A DNA stretch of 64,000 nt, taken from assembly GCF_963691685.1 (NCBI RefSeq), contig NZ_OY829290.1, forward strand, positions 3,869,501-3,933,500, in the 5' to 3' direction. Within the stretch, counting starts at the first letter, position 1; every line of letters starts with the position of its first letter. The position numbers were made by a program, and so were the translations under genes. Source of the DNA: Thalassovita sp. (lineage in GTDB: Bacteria > Pseudomonadota > Alphaproteobacteria > Rhodobacterales > Rhodobacteraceae). The notes beneath the pieces are model-generated. The model worked only from the letters and a program-made list of their open reading frames with translations, searched no databases and was not told the DNA's origin. This document shows positions 49,634 through 57,858 of this stretch, piece after piece.

Positions 49634-50191
49634 TTAGTGCAGCTTGGCGTCCACTTCGCCGATCGCAGCGTCGATCAGCTTGTTGGCTGCGGTTGCGTTC
49701 ATCTGCTTGGCAACGATGTCGCCGGCAGCTTCAACAGCCACATTAATCGCCGCGTTGCGCACGTCACGTACGGCCGAGGCTTCTGCCGAAGCGATCTGAT
49801 CCTGCGCAGCACTCAGGCGGCGCTCGATCGACTTCTGCAGGTCTTCTTTGGCCTGCGCAGCAAAGGCGGCTGCATCTTCTTTGGCCTGAGCCACGATGCG
49901 ATCTGCCTGTTCCTGCGTTTCCTTCGACTTGCGCTCATAAGAGGCCAGGATCGCCTGGGCTTCTTCACGCAGGGCGCGGGCTTCGTCCAGCTCGTTCTTG
50001 ATGTCGTCAGCGCGTTTGTCCAGCAGGCCACCGATCATCGAGGGCACTTTGAACTTCAGCAGGATGCCGACGAACAAGAGGAATGCCAGCAACACGATGA
50101 AATCGGTGTTGCGCAGCGAGAAGAACGGGCCACCAGCAGCAAAGGCGGGGCTGGCCGCAGTCAGAGCGACGAGAGTTGCAAGTTTACGCAT
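49634..50191 (-). CDS. atpF: ATP synthase F0 subunit b
   Basis: A 185-residue peripheral-stalk subunit. After a signal-like N-terminus (about 1-19) comes the membrane helix DFIVLLAFLLFVGILL near 30-45 and a long charged coiled coil to the end, rich in Ala, Glu, Lys and Asp. It pairs with the b' subunit encoded just upstream. The cleavable-looking N-terminus is common in alphaproteobacterial b subunits. Last gene of the F0 operon. Confidence 0.95.
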   Translation of the reverse strand: MRKLATLVALTAASPAFAAGGPFFSLRNTDFIVLLAFLLFVGILLKFKVPSMIGGLLDKRADDIKNELDEARALREEAQAILASYERKSKETQEQADRIVAQAKEDAAAFAAQAKEDLQKSIERRLSAAQDQIASAEASAVRDVRNAAINVAVEAAGDIVAKQMNATAANKLIDAAIGEVDAKLH

Positions 50192-50196
50192 ATCTC

Positions 50197-50727
50197 TTAC
50201 CCCTTCATGCGAGCAGCCACAGCTGCGTCGACGGCTTTGTCATCGGCTTCACCGCCCAGGGCAGTGATGAGTTCCGCTGCGGTATCCTTGGCGACGGCTT
50301 CCACCGATGCCAGGGCGTTCGCACGGATCTCGGCGATAGCTTTTTCACTTTCGGCCAGTTTTTCGGCGATCTCGGCATCGGCCTTAACGGTCGCTGCATC
50401 GAGTTCAGCCTGCATTTCGGCCTTGGTTTCGGCGGCGATGCGCTGTGCTTCGGCACGGGCGTCTGCCAGAGCCTTGTTATAAGCCTCTTCCGCTTCAACC
50501 GCTTTCGCTTTCAGCTCTTCAGCTTTGGCGAGGTCGTTGGTGATGGTCCCCTGACGCTCGGCCAGAACCGCAGCAATGCGCGGCAGCGCGATGCGCGACA
50601 GGACGAAATAGATCACGACCAGCGTGACCAGAAGCCAAAACACCTGGTTGCCCCAAAACGAGGGTTCCAGCTGTGGCATAGGGTGTACCGAATAAGCAGC
50701 TTCGGCGGCGTTGGTATTGGTCGCCAT
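50197..50727 (-). CDS. atpG: ATP synthase F0 subunit b'
   Basis: A 176-residue homologue of subunit b found in photosynthetic and other alphaproteobacteria and chloroplasts. MPQLEPSFWGNQVFWLLVTLVVIYFVLSRIALPRI spans about 17-51, holding the membrane helix, and a long coiled coil follows. It forms a bb' heterodimer stalk. The start at 50727 has GAAGGAGGA; a longer in-frame frame has no site. It ends five bases before atpF. Confidence 0.94.
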   Translation of the reverse strand: MATNTNAAEAAYSVHPMPQLEPSFWGNQVFWLLVTLVVIYFVLSRIALPRIAAVLAERQGTITNDLAKAEELKAKAVEAEEAYNKALADARAEAQRIAAETKAEMQAELDAATVKADAEIAEKLAESEKAIAEIRANALASVEAVAKDTAAELITALGGEADDKAVDAAVAARMKG

Positions 50728-50809
50728 AACGTCCTCCTTCGGGAACTTCCTGGTTACACCGGGTGAGTGCGTTGCACCCACCCGGCCGTAAGGATGTGTT
50801 CCGTAAGGC

Positions 50810-51034
50810 TTAGACGGCGAACATCAGCAGCAGAGCAACCAGGAACGAGAAGATGCCCAGTGCTTCTGCAAATGCGATGCCGATGAACAGGGTCGCGGTC
50901 TGCGACGCTGCTGCCGACGGGTTGCGCAGTGCGCCTGCCAGGAAGTTAGCAGCAACGTTGCCAACACCCAGAGCTGCGAGACCAGTACCCAGACCTGCCA
51001 GACCGGCGCCGATGTGTGCGAGTTCACCTTCCAT
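50810..51034 (-). CDS. atpE: ATP synthase F0 subunit c
   Basis: A 74-residue proteolipid of the rotor ring. Two helices are joined by the polar loop ALRNPSAA near 36-43, and the second helix carries the proton-binding glutamate in FAEALGIFSFLVAL near 55-68. Length fits. AAGGAGA precedes the start. Confidence 0.97.
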   Translation of the reverse strand: MEGELAHIGAGLAGLGTGLAALGVGNVAANFLAGALRNPSAAASQTATLFIGIAFAEALGIFSFLVALLLMFAV

Positions 51035-51087
51035 TGTGTATCTCCTTACGATTGGAAGTTAGAATAAGTGGTGTGAGAGTTAAGACC

Positions 51088-51846
51088 TTAGTGCGACGGA
51101 TGCAGCGCATCTTTCAGATAAACACAGGTCAGAATGGTAAAGACGTAGGCCTGGATGAAGGCCACCAGGACCTCAAGACCGTACATCGCGGTGATGGCGA
51201 CGATCGACAGCGGGCTGACAACAGCCAGAGCAGCGAAGCCTGCGAACACCTTGATAACTGCGTGGCCGGCCATCACGTTGCCTGCCAGACGAATGCTGTG
51301 GCTGACCGGGCGGACGAAGTAGGAAATCACTTCGATCACGGCCAGGATCGGACGCAGCGCCAGCGGAGCCGAGCTGACCCAGAACAGGCCAAGGAAGGCA
51401 GCGCCGTTTTTAACAAAACCAACCACGGTCACAGTGACAAACACCAGGAGGGCCAGGGTGATGGTCACAGCGAAATGCGAGGTGGTGGTGAAGCTCATCG
51501 GCAAGAGGCCAAGGAAGTTGGCGAAGACGATGAACATGAAGAGGGTCATGATGTAGGGGAAGAACTTCACCGCATCTTTGCCGGCAACGTCTTCAACCAT
51601 CTTGTAGATGAAGCCATAGGCCAGTTCGCCGATCGACTGGCTGCGCGACGGGATCATGGCGCGACGCGAGGTGCCGATCACCATCATTGCGGTGATGCCG
51701 ATCACGGCCAGCGCCATCCACAGGGTCACATTGGTGATGGTGTACCATGCGATTTCATCACCACCGAACAGCGGCTTAACGATGAACTGATCCATCGGGT
51801 GAAATTCGAGACCACCCTCTTTGGCGCCTTGTGCTTCGCTTGCCAC
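51088..51846 (-). CDS. atpB: ATP synthase F0 subunit a
   Basis: A 252-residue stator channel subunit with five to six helices. The essential arginine lies in SIRLAGNVMAGHAVIK near 191-206, and FVIVFANFLGLLP-like FMFIVFANFLGLLPMSF near 111-127 is the family block. The start is GTG with AGAGGG upstream. It follows atpI by two bases and precedes atpE. Confidence 0.97.
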   Translation of the reverse strand: MASEAQGAKEGGLEFHPMDQFIVKPLFGGDEIAWYTITNVTLWMALAVIGITAMMVIGTSRRAMIPSRSQSIGELAYGFIYKMVEDVAGKDAVKFFPYIMTLFMFIVFANFLGLLPMSFTTTSHFAVTITLALLVFVTVTVVGFVKNGAAFLGLFWVSSAPLALRPILAVIEVISYFVRPVSHSIRLAGNVMAGHAVIKVFAGFAALAVVSPLSIVAITAMYGLEVLVAFIQAYVFTILTCVYLKDALHPSH

Positions 51847-51848
51847 GT

Positions 51849-52178
51849 TTATGCCCTCTCGTCGTTCTCGGCCTCTTCGGCCAATTTCTGCGTTTCGATC
51901 TCACGCGCGGTTCGGATCATCGTCTGTATCCCGGCCGCAAGACCCAACAATGTAAATGTGACAAGGAAGATCGGGATCGTCCCGAACAGGCTGTCCAGCC
52001 CGTATCCTATGCCAAACCCGATCCCAAGACCGGAGACTAATTCGACCACCATTCGCCAGGCATGGTTTGCCATGGAATAGTGTTCATCCACGCGGGGCTT
52101 GGGTGCCTGTGCCTCTTTGGCCGCCTCGATCTTAGCTTCCAGCGCTTCTAGTCGCTGTTTTTGCTCTGGATCGGTCAC
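51849..52178 (-). CDS. atpI: ATP synthase assembly protein AtpI
   Basis: A 109-residue AtpI/AtpZ-family membrane protein with an N-terminal charged coiled coil (to about 45) and two helices (about 45-92) with GLGIGFGIGYGLDSLFGT and PIFLVTFTLLGLAAGIQ. It helps assemble the c ring. The GTG at 52178 with AGGGG nine bases upstream is preferred to an in-frame TTG at 52184. First gene of the F0 operon, whose promoter probably lies in the AT-rich stretch near 52270-52310. Confidence 0.88.
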   Translation of the reverse strand: MTDPEQKQRLEALEAKIEAAKEAQAPKPRVDEHYSMANHAWRMVVELVSGLGIGFGIGYGLDSLFGTIPIFLVTFTLLGLAAGIQTMIRTAREIETQKLAEEAENDERA

Positions 52179-52380
52179 GCGCAAAGCCCCTATGGATGAC
52201 TGGCGCCTTGCTAAGGGGCTGGGGGGTCAGAGTCAACAGCGCTGAATGCGGCATTTGCACCCACCTAATATGCTGTTTTAAAACAATTTATTTTGTTTTG
52301 CTGCGCAGCCGCATCGGGCACACCGGTGACCGCAGAGCAAATTCAAGGGGTTTTGCGTTATTTAACGAATTGGTTGAGTT

Positions 52381-52884
52381 TTATTTCTCGCCGATCTCGG
52401 AACCAGCCTCGGCGCCAGCCGCCGACCCTAGATCATAGACCTTGCTGATCGTACCCGGTGCGCTGCGATAGCTCTGAAATCCCATTGCGGTGTAGTACCC
52501 CAGCGCTTCGGGATTTTCGGCCCCCATGGTGGCGTCGATCTTGGGCAGTTTGGCCGCCGCTGCGGCAGCCACGGTCTGAGCAAACAGCGCCTTACCAACC
52601 CCGCGTCTGGCAGCGTGCAGACCAACATGGGTTCCGATGATCCCCCAGCCCGGCGTTACGCCATAATCATTGGCCTCACCTGCGCGCATCAACACCTGCA
52701 GCCCCAGCAAAGTGCCATCCTGATCCACCGCAACATGGCAGGCGACATTATCGGGATGCGCCACATAGCGCTGCCGCACAAAATCTTCATCACTGGGCAG
52801 GGTGCGTTTACCGGCAGCGGCAAGCCCCTGCAGAAGTGTGCTCAACCCGGAAACATCATCTTCACCCGCAAGCCTGATCTGCAT
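52381..52884 (-). CDS. GNAT-family acetyltransferase
   Basis: A 167-residue acetyltransferase starting MQIRLAGEDDVSGLSTLL. The acetyl-CoA loop is in THVGLHAARRGVGKALFAQTV near 88-108 and the C-terminal strand region is ENPEALGYYTAMGFQSY near 125-141. A low-complexity Ala/Glu tail ends the protein. AAAGGA precedes the start. Substrate unknown. It is divergent from the ArsR-type gene. Confidence 0.88.
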   Translation of the reverse strand: MQIRLAGEDDVSGLSTLLQGLAAAGKRTLPSDEDFVRQRYVAHPDNVACHVAVDQDGTLLGLQVLMRAGEANDYGVTPGWGIIGTHVGLHAARRGVGKALFAQTVAAAAAAKLPKIDATMGAENPEALGYYTAMGFQSYRSAPGTISKVYDLGSAAGAEAGSEIGEK

Positions 52885-53007
52885 TTCAAAATCCTTTGTT
52901 GTGAATACTGCGGGACGGTAGGCAGAGGCTGGCCGGCTTGCAAGCACCTGCGCCCGGCGCCGTGCCAGCCATTGACCATCCCCCAACACAGCCGCTAGGC
53001 AGGGCCT

Positions 53008-53379
53008 ATGGCTGATAAACCCACATTGGACACGGTCTTCGCGGCCTTGGCGGATCCGACCCGGCGACAGATCCTTTCGATGCTGCTGGAGGATGACATG
53101 GCGGTCACGGATGTGGCCGAACCGATTGATATGTCGCTGGCAGCAGTGTCCAAACACCTGACGATCCTGGCCAATGCCGGGCTGATCTCCCAAGAAAAGC
53201 GTGGCCGGGTGAAATGGTGCAAGCTGGAGCCAGACGCCCTGCGGGAGGCCAGCGTCTGGATGCAGGGGTTTGGCCAGTTTGAAGCGATCAATCTGGACGC
53301 TTTTGAACGGTTCCTCGAAGTGGAACTGGCAGATGATCCTGGCCAGGACCCGATGGAGCCCGAACAGGAAGCCGGCTAA
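53008..53379 (+). CDS. ArsR-family regulator
   Basis: A 123-residue winged-helix regulator: TLDTVFAALADPTRRQILSML at residues 5-25 and DMSLAAVSKHLTILANAGLI near 45-64 are the ArsR marks. There is no cysteine metal site like that of ArsR itself, so it belongs to the non-metal branch that often controls SRPBCC or transporter genes. The stop overlaps that of the convergent EamA transporter by four bases. Confidence 0.92.
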   Translation: MADKPTLDTVFAALADPTRRQILSMLLEDDMAVTDVAEPIDMSLAAVSKHLTILANAGLISQEKRGRVKWCKLEPDALREASVWMQGFGQFEAINLDAFERFLEVELADDPGQDPMEPEQEAG

Positions 53380-54263
53380 CCAGCGCCTTCGTCCTTGAGC
53401 AGCATGATCAGCGCCACGATGGTCAGCGCCACACCGCCCAGAACCAACACCTGCGGCACACCGTGGCCCAGCGCCACCTCCCAGACCAGCACCCAGCTGG
53501 GCACCAGATAGGTATAGGCCATCACCTTGGCGGATGGGATGCGCAGTGCGGCGAACTGCAACAGCACAAAGGTGGCCGCAGAGGCGAAGATCGCCACATA
53601 GAGGATGGTGATCCAGACGATCTCCGGCAGCGCCGACCAATCCGTGGCCACGATATCGCCCCAACCCCAGAGCGTGGCGACCAAACAGCAGGCCAGTGTC
53701 ACGCCAAAGGAAAACTGCAGCGCCGTTTCACCCCGGTTTAACTTGCGCACCATGGGTGTGTAGACCGCATGGGCGGCGCAGCCGATGAAATAGATCACCT
53801 CACCCCGTCCAACCTCAAACCCCAGGAGTGCCTGCAGATCAGCACGGAAGATAACCCAAAGCGCGCCGATCCCACCGATCACTAGGGCCGTTGCCATGTG
53901 GCGCGTGGTGATCTGGCGCAGCAGCACATAGCCCGCCAGCCCGCTCATGATCGGGGTTAGCGTAAAGACCGCTGCGGCAGAGACAGGTGGTGCGGTCTTC
54001 AACCCTTCAAACATCAGGATAAAATAGCTGGCAAAGAACCCCGACAGCAGCAGATAGCGCCACGGCGCCTGCCACATCTGGCGCGGCAACCCGGTGGTCG
54101 CCAGAGCCACCGCCCCCAGAACCGCCGCCGCGATGGCAAAACGCACCGCGTTCAGCGCGGCCGGGGCCAGTTCATTGGCCGCAAGTGAGCCAAGCGAAAA
54201 CGACCCTGCCACAAGCGACGAGAAGATCAGCATGGCCAGATGGCCGCGCGTGGATTGGCGCAT
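53376..54263 (-). CDS. EamA/DMT-family transporter
   Basis: A 295-residue, ten-helix drug/metabolite transporter with the two EamA repeats. The first half starts HLAMLIFSSLVAGSFSLGSL and the second about residue 145 (GEVIYFIGCAAHAVYTP). Members export amino acids, purines or other small molecules; nothing here points to one. It starts just downstream of the LysR gene on the same strand (five bases between them), so the two may be co-transcribed. Confidence 0.92.
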   Translation of the reverse strand: MRQSTRGHLAMLIFSSLVAGSFSLGSLAANELAPAALNAVRFAIAAAVLGAVALATTGLPRQMWQAPWRYLLLSGFFASYFILMFEGLKTAPPVSAAAVFTLTPIMSGLAGYVLLRQITTRHMATALVIGGIGALWVIFRADLQALLGFEVGRGEVIYFIGCAAHAVYTPMVRKLNRGETALQFSFGVTLACCLVATLWGWGDIVATDWSALPEIVWITILYVAIFASAATFVLLQFAALRIPSAKVMAYTYLVPSWVLVWEVALGHGVPQVLVLGGVALTIVALIMLLKDEGAG

Positions 54264-54268
54264 TGGGA

Positions 54269-55144
54269 TTAGGTCCAGCTTTTGGCGTGTTCTTTAATAT
54301 GGCTCAGGAAGGCCTGCACTTTGGTGGTGCGGTGCAGATCCACGTGGGTCACCAGCCACAGGGGCGACGGCCATTCTTCTTTATGGGCGCAGATCTTTTC
54401 CAACTCGGGGTTTTGCTCGGCGCTCCATTTGGTGGCGTAGCCAATGCCAATGCCCGCCTGCATTGCCATGCCCACTGCACGCGGATCCGAGGAGCGGAAG
54501 ACGATGTTTTCTTCCGGGATGTTTTCCCAGATCCAGCGATTGAACGGGGCGCGGCTGTTGCGATCGTCCGAGCAGACAAAGCGGTGATTGGCAAAATCCG
54601 CCTCCGACTGGGGCATGCCGTATTTTTCCAGATACTCCTTGGAGGCATACAGGCTGGAGCCCTGCGACATCAGCGGCTGCACAACATTGTCAGGCTCTTC
54701 TGGCGCGCGCCCTGCACGGATCGCCACATGCGCCTCACCATATTCCAGGCGGAACAGCCGGTCCCCGGTCAGGAAGCGCAGAATAACCTCGGGGTATTTT
54801 TCCTGAAAATCCGCCAGCGCCGGCATCAACAGGCCAGAGAGGCCCGCAAGCGAGGTGATCACCAACTCACCTGAGACATCATTGCCCTGCCCTTTGACCC
54901 GGCTAGCCAGCTGGCTGAGTTGTTCGTCGGTGGTCTGGGCCACCCGCATCAGATCGGTGCCAGCCTCGGTTGGGGTGTAGCCACGCGCATGACGCTGGAA
55001 CAGTTTGACGCCCAACCGCCCCTCAAGCGCGTCGATGTGACGGATCACCGTGGCGTGGTGCACGCCCAGGATTTCTGCGGCCCCGCTGACGGTTCCCATT
55101 CTGGCCACCTGATAGGCGGTCCGCACCTCATCCCAGTTGTCCAT
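54269..55144 (-). CDS. LysR-family regulator beside azoR
   Basis: A 291-residue LysR protein. The helix-turn-helix is in ARMGTVSGAAEILGVHHATV (about 14-33), with IRHIDALEGRLGVKLFQRHARGYTPTEAG continuing to about 62. The effector domain begins about 90. The start at 55144 is preceded by AGGTGAT; an upstream ATG at 55159 is an alternative. It is divergent from azoR (176 bases between starts), which is its most likely target, while the EamA gene follows it. Confidence 0.9.
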   Translation of the reverse strand: MDNWDEVRTAYQVARMGTVSGAAEILGVHHATVIRHIDALEGRLGVKLFQRHARGYTPTEAGTDLMRVAQTTDEQLSQLASRVKGQGNDVSGELVITSLAGLSGLLMPALADFQEKYPEVILRFLTGDRLFRLEYGEAHVAIRAGRAPEEPDNVVQPLMSQGSSLYASKEYLEKYGMPQSEADFANHRFVCSDDRNSRAPFNRWIWENIPEENIVFRSSDPRAVGMAMQAGIGIGYATKWSAEQNPELEKICAHKEEWPSPLWLVTHVDLHRTTKVQAFLSHIKEHAKSWT

Positions 55145-55319
55145 ATCACCTGCCCTCATGCTCAATGATCGGCGAACGGCCGTCTGCGGCCCGGTTCGCC
55201 CATATGTGCAAATTATCACACTTCATGTCGAATAACGCAAATTGTGTTCGAATGTGCAAGGGCTAAATTGCTTGACAGACAGTCCACAGCACCAACCCAC
55301 CGCTCTGAGGAATAAGACA

Positions 55320-55916
55320 ATGACCCATAAAGTTCTCCACATCGACTCGGCCATCACTGCAGACAATTCGGTCTCCAAAGGGCTGACCCGCGCCATCGTC
55401 GAAAAGCTGCAATCCAGCCACGCTGACACAGAAGTGACCTACCGCGATCTGGCGGCCACCGATCTGGGCCAGATTGACGGCGCCTGGCTGGCAGCCGTGA
55501 ACACCCCTGCAGATGCCCGCACCGCAGACCAGAACGACGCGGCCGACCTGGCAGACACGCTGGTTGCCGAGTTGAAAGAGGCTGACACCGTTGTGATTGG
55601 CCTGCCCGTCTACAACTTCTCCGCACCAAGCCAGTTGAAAGCCTGGATTGACCACGTTGCCCGCGCTGGCGTCACCTTCAGCTATTCGGAAAACGGCCCC
55701 GAAGGCCTGATCAAAAACACCCGTGCGATCATCGCCTATACCTCGGGCGGCACCGCCTTTGGCTCAGATTATGACTTTGCCTCGGGCTACCTGCGCCATG
55801 TGCTGGGCTTTATCGGCATCACCGATGTTCAGTTCGTCGTCGCAGACAAAGGCGCCATCGATGCCGAGGCCTCGCTGAAAGCGGCCAACGAACATATCGC
55901 GGAACTGGCGGCCTGA
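55320..55916 (+). CDS. azoR: FMN-dependent NADH-azoreductase
   Basis: A 198-residue flavodoxin-fold reductase of the AzoR type. VLHIDSAITADNSVSKGLTR near 5-24 binds the FMN phosphate, PVYNFSAPSQLKAWID near 95-110 and YTSGGTAFG near 139 surround the flavin. It reduces azo dyes and quinones with NADH, usually as part of thiol or electrophile stress defence. GAGGAA precedes the start at 55320. The divergent LysR gene is a probable regulator. Confidence 0.94.
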   Translation: MTHKVLHIDSAITADNSVSKGLTRAIVEKLQSSHADTEVTYRDLAATDLGQIDGAWLAAVNTPADARTADQNDAADLADTLVAELKEADTVVIGLPVYNFSAPSQLKAWIDHVARAGVTFSYSENGPEGLIKNTRAIIAYTSGGTAFGSDYDFASGYLRHVLGFIGITDVQFVVADKGAIDAEASLKAANEHIAELAA

Positions 55917-55942
55917 TCCCCGCGCGTCACTCCCCGGCGATC

Positions 55943-55974
55943 AAAGCCCCTGACCTTCGCGTCGGGGGCTTTTT
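55943..55974 (+). terminator. Terminator after azoR
   Basis: AAAGCCCCTGAC at 55943-55954 pairs with 55961-55972 (one G-U pair), loop of six bases, with a T-run at the end, TTTTT. Confidence 0.92.
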
Positions 55975-56044
55975 GCATTGGGATCACGCGGCCAGATGGG
56001 CGTTTGGGCGTCGCCGGAACAACGCCCACCATACCGGCAGAGGC

Positions 56045-56602
56045 TTAAGCCAGTTCAGCCGCGAACAGCCCCCGGCCCAGCGCTTGGGCCGTGTGCAAGG
56101 CATCCTGCCCCTGCAAAGGCCAGCATTGCGTGACCCCTTCAAAGATCATCAATAGGGCGGCGCTTTGATCGGGCAGCCCAACGGCGCGGGCCGCTTTATC
56201 CGCGACCTCGGCCTTGTGTCGCTGCAAGAGGCTTTGAAGGGCCTGATCCGTCGGCGCCGCAGCAACCGCGGCGTGGAACAGGCAGCCATGTGCAGCCTCC
56301 TCAACCATCCATTCACCGATGCGCCGCAACAGTTCGGCAAACACTGTGGGGCCTTTGGCCCCAGCTCCCGCGCCTTCAGGCAAGGCTGAAAACATGTGAC
56401 TCAGATACCGTTGATGACGATGCTCCAACGCGGCGAGAACCATGTCCGACCGGGACGGCATGTATTTGTAAAGCGTGCGCAGGCTAACCCCCGCCGCATC
56501 GCGCAAAACTTCGACATTCGGTTCGGCAAAACCATGTTTTGCAAAAGCCTGCTCTAATCCGGCAGCGATTTTCTGTGCAGTTCTGTGGGCTGTCTCTGAC
56601 AT
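56045..56602 (-). CDS. TetR-family regulator
   Basis: A 185-residue repressor with an N-terminal helix-turn-helix (LRDAAGVSLRTLYKYMPSRSDM, about 33-54) and a C-terminal ligand domain. It is divergent from an oxidoreductase gene, and two 18-base palindromes lie between them, so it most likely represses both itself and that gene. No strong ribosome binding site is seen. The ligand is unknown; reactive aldehydes or quinones would suit the neighbour. Confidence 0.92.
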   Translation of the reverse strand: MSETAHRTAQKIAAGLEQAFAKHGFAEPNVEVLRDAAGVSLRTLYKYMPSRSDMVLAALEHRHQRYLSHMFSALPEGAGAGAKGPTVFAELLRRIGEWMVEEAAHGCLFHAAVAAAPTDQALQSLLQRHKAEVADKAARAVGLPDQSAALLMIFEGVTQCWPLQGQDALHTAQALGRGLFAAELA

Positions 56603-56612
56603 ATTGACAGAT

Positions 56613-56630
56613 GTAGAATGAACACTCTAC
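56613..56630. promoter_or_regulatory. TetR operator, copy 1
   Basis: GTAGAATGAACACTCTAC is an imperfect 18-base palindrome, closely similar to copy 2, whose centre lies 28 bases away. It starts 10 bases from the TetR start codon. Confidence 0.8.
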
Positions 56631-56640
56631 TCATGCAAAT

Positions 56641-56658
56641 GTAAAGTGATCACTCTAC
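56641..56658. promoter_or_regulatory. TetR operator, copy 2
   Basis: GTAAAGTGATCACTCTAC, an 18-base palindrome with one mismatched pair. It shares ACTCTAC and the GTA start with copy 1 and lies 33 bases before the oxidoreductase ATG. Confidence 0.82.
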
Positions 56659-56690
56659 CCGAGCAGACACCCATTAGACCGGAGGCCGCA

Positions 56691-57761
56691 ATGTCCCTGC
56701 CCAAAACGATGAAAGCCATGGTTCTCACCGCGCATGGGGGGATGGATTGTCTGGCGTGGCGCGAGGATATGCCGGTGCCGCAGCCCCGCCCGGATGAGGT
56801 GCTGGTGCAGGTGGGCGCCGCGGCGGTGAACAACACAGATATCAACACCCGCATCGGCTGGTATTCCAAATCGGTTGAGGGCGACACGGCCTCTGGCACC
56901 GATGGGTTCGGCGCAGCCGCCGATGCCGATGGGGGCTGGTCCGGCGCATTGCAGTTCCCCCGTATCCAAGGGGCAGACTGCTGCGGCCGCATCGTGGCGG
57001 TCGGCGCTGAGGTGTCGGAGGCGCGGGTGGGCGAACGCGTGTTGATCCGCGCCATGCACCGGCCCGGCCCCAATGACCCTGATCTGCCGCTGATCACCTT
57101 TGGGTCCGAACGCGACGGAGGGTTTGCCGAATATACCACCATCAGCAGCCATGATGCGCTGCGGATCACCTCCCTCCTCAGCGATGTAGAGCTGGCCAGT
57201 TTTCCCTGCGCCTTCTCCACGGCCGAGGGGATGATCCAACGCGCGGGCCTTGGTGCCGAGCGGGTGCTGATCACCGGGGCTTCAGGCGGCGTGGGTTCGG
57301 CGGCAATCCAACTGGCGAAACGGCGCGGCGCTCATGTGACCGCTGTGACCAGCGCCAGTAAGGCTGAGGCGCTGCGCGATCTCGGCGCGGATGAAACGCT
57401 GAACCGCGACGCGGCTTTGGCAGAGAACAGCTTTGACGTGGTTTTGGATCTGGTGGGGGGCAACAGCTGGCCGCGCCTGCTGGACGCGCTGCGCCCCGGC
57501 GGGCGGTATGCCGTGTCCGGTGCCATTGCCGGGCCAATTGTGGATCTGGACCTGCGCACGCTTTACCTCAACGACCTGACAATCTTTGGCTGCACCCAGC
57601 AGGCCGACAGCGTTTTCAGCGATCTAGTGCGCTATATCGAACAAGGGGAGGTCAAGCCGACCGTGGCGATGACCTACCCGCTGGCGGAGCTGAAGGCCGC
57701 GCAGGAAGCCTTCCTGAAAAAGGCCCATGTCGGCAAAATCGGGATCACCGTTTCAGGCTGA
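56691..57761 (+). CDS. Zinc-type alcohol dehydrogenase-like (MDR) oxidoreductase
   Basis: A 356-residue medium-chain dehydrogenase/reductase. The GroES-like half (to about 140) includes GADCCGRIVAVGAEVSEARVGERVL near 100-124, and the Rossmann half has VLITGASGGVGSAAIQLAKRRG near 192-213. It lacks the structural zinc cysteines of alcohol dehydrogenase, and looks nearer to quinone oxidoreductase types that use NADPH on enones or quinones. GGAGG precedes the ATG at 56691; a GTG at 56646 lies in an operator. Likely repressed by the divergent TetR. Confidence 0.9.
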   Translation: MSLPKTMKAMVLTAHGGMDCLAWREDMPVPQPRPDEVLVQVGAAAVNNTDINTRIGWYSKSVEGDTASGTDGFGAAADADGGWSGALQFPRIQGADCCGRIVAVGAEVSEARVGERVLIRAMHRPGPNDPDLPLITFGSERDGGFAEYTTISSHDALRITSLLSDVELASFPCAFSTAEGMIQRAGLGAERVLITGASGGVGSAAIQLAKRRGAHVTAVTSASKAEALRDLGADETLNRDAALAENSFDVVLDLVGGNSWPRLLDALRPGGRYAVSGAIAGPIVDLDLRTLYLNDLTIFGCTQQADSVFSDLVRYIEQGEVKPTVAMTYPLAELKAAQEAFLKKAHVGKIGITVSG

Positions 57762-57858
57762 CTGCCTAAGAATCAACCAATCATTTTGAAATCCAGTCTG
57801 GCGCGCCTATGCTGGCGCCGTGCCCTGTGATGGGTGCTTTTACACATTGGATTTCATC

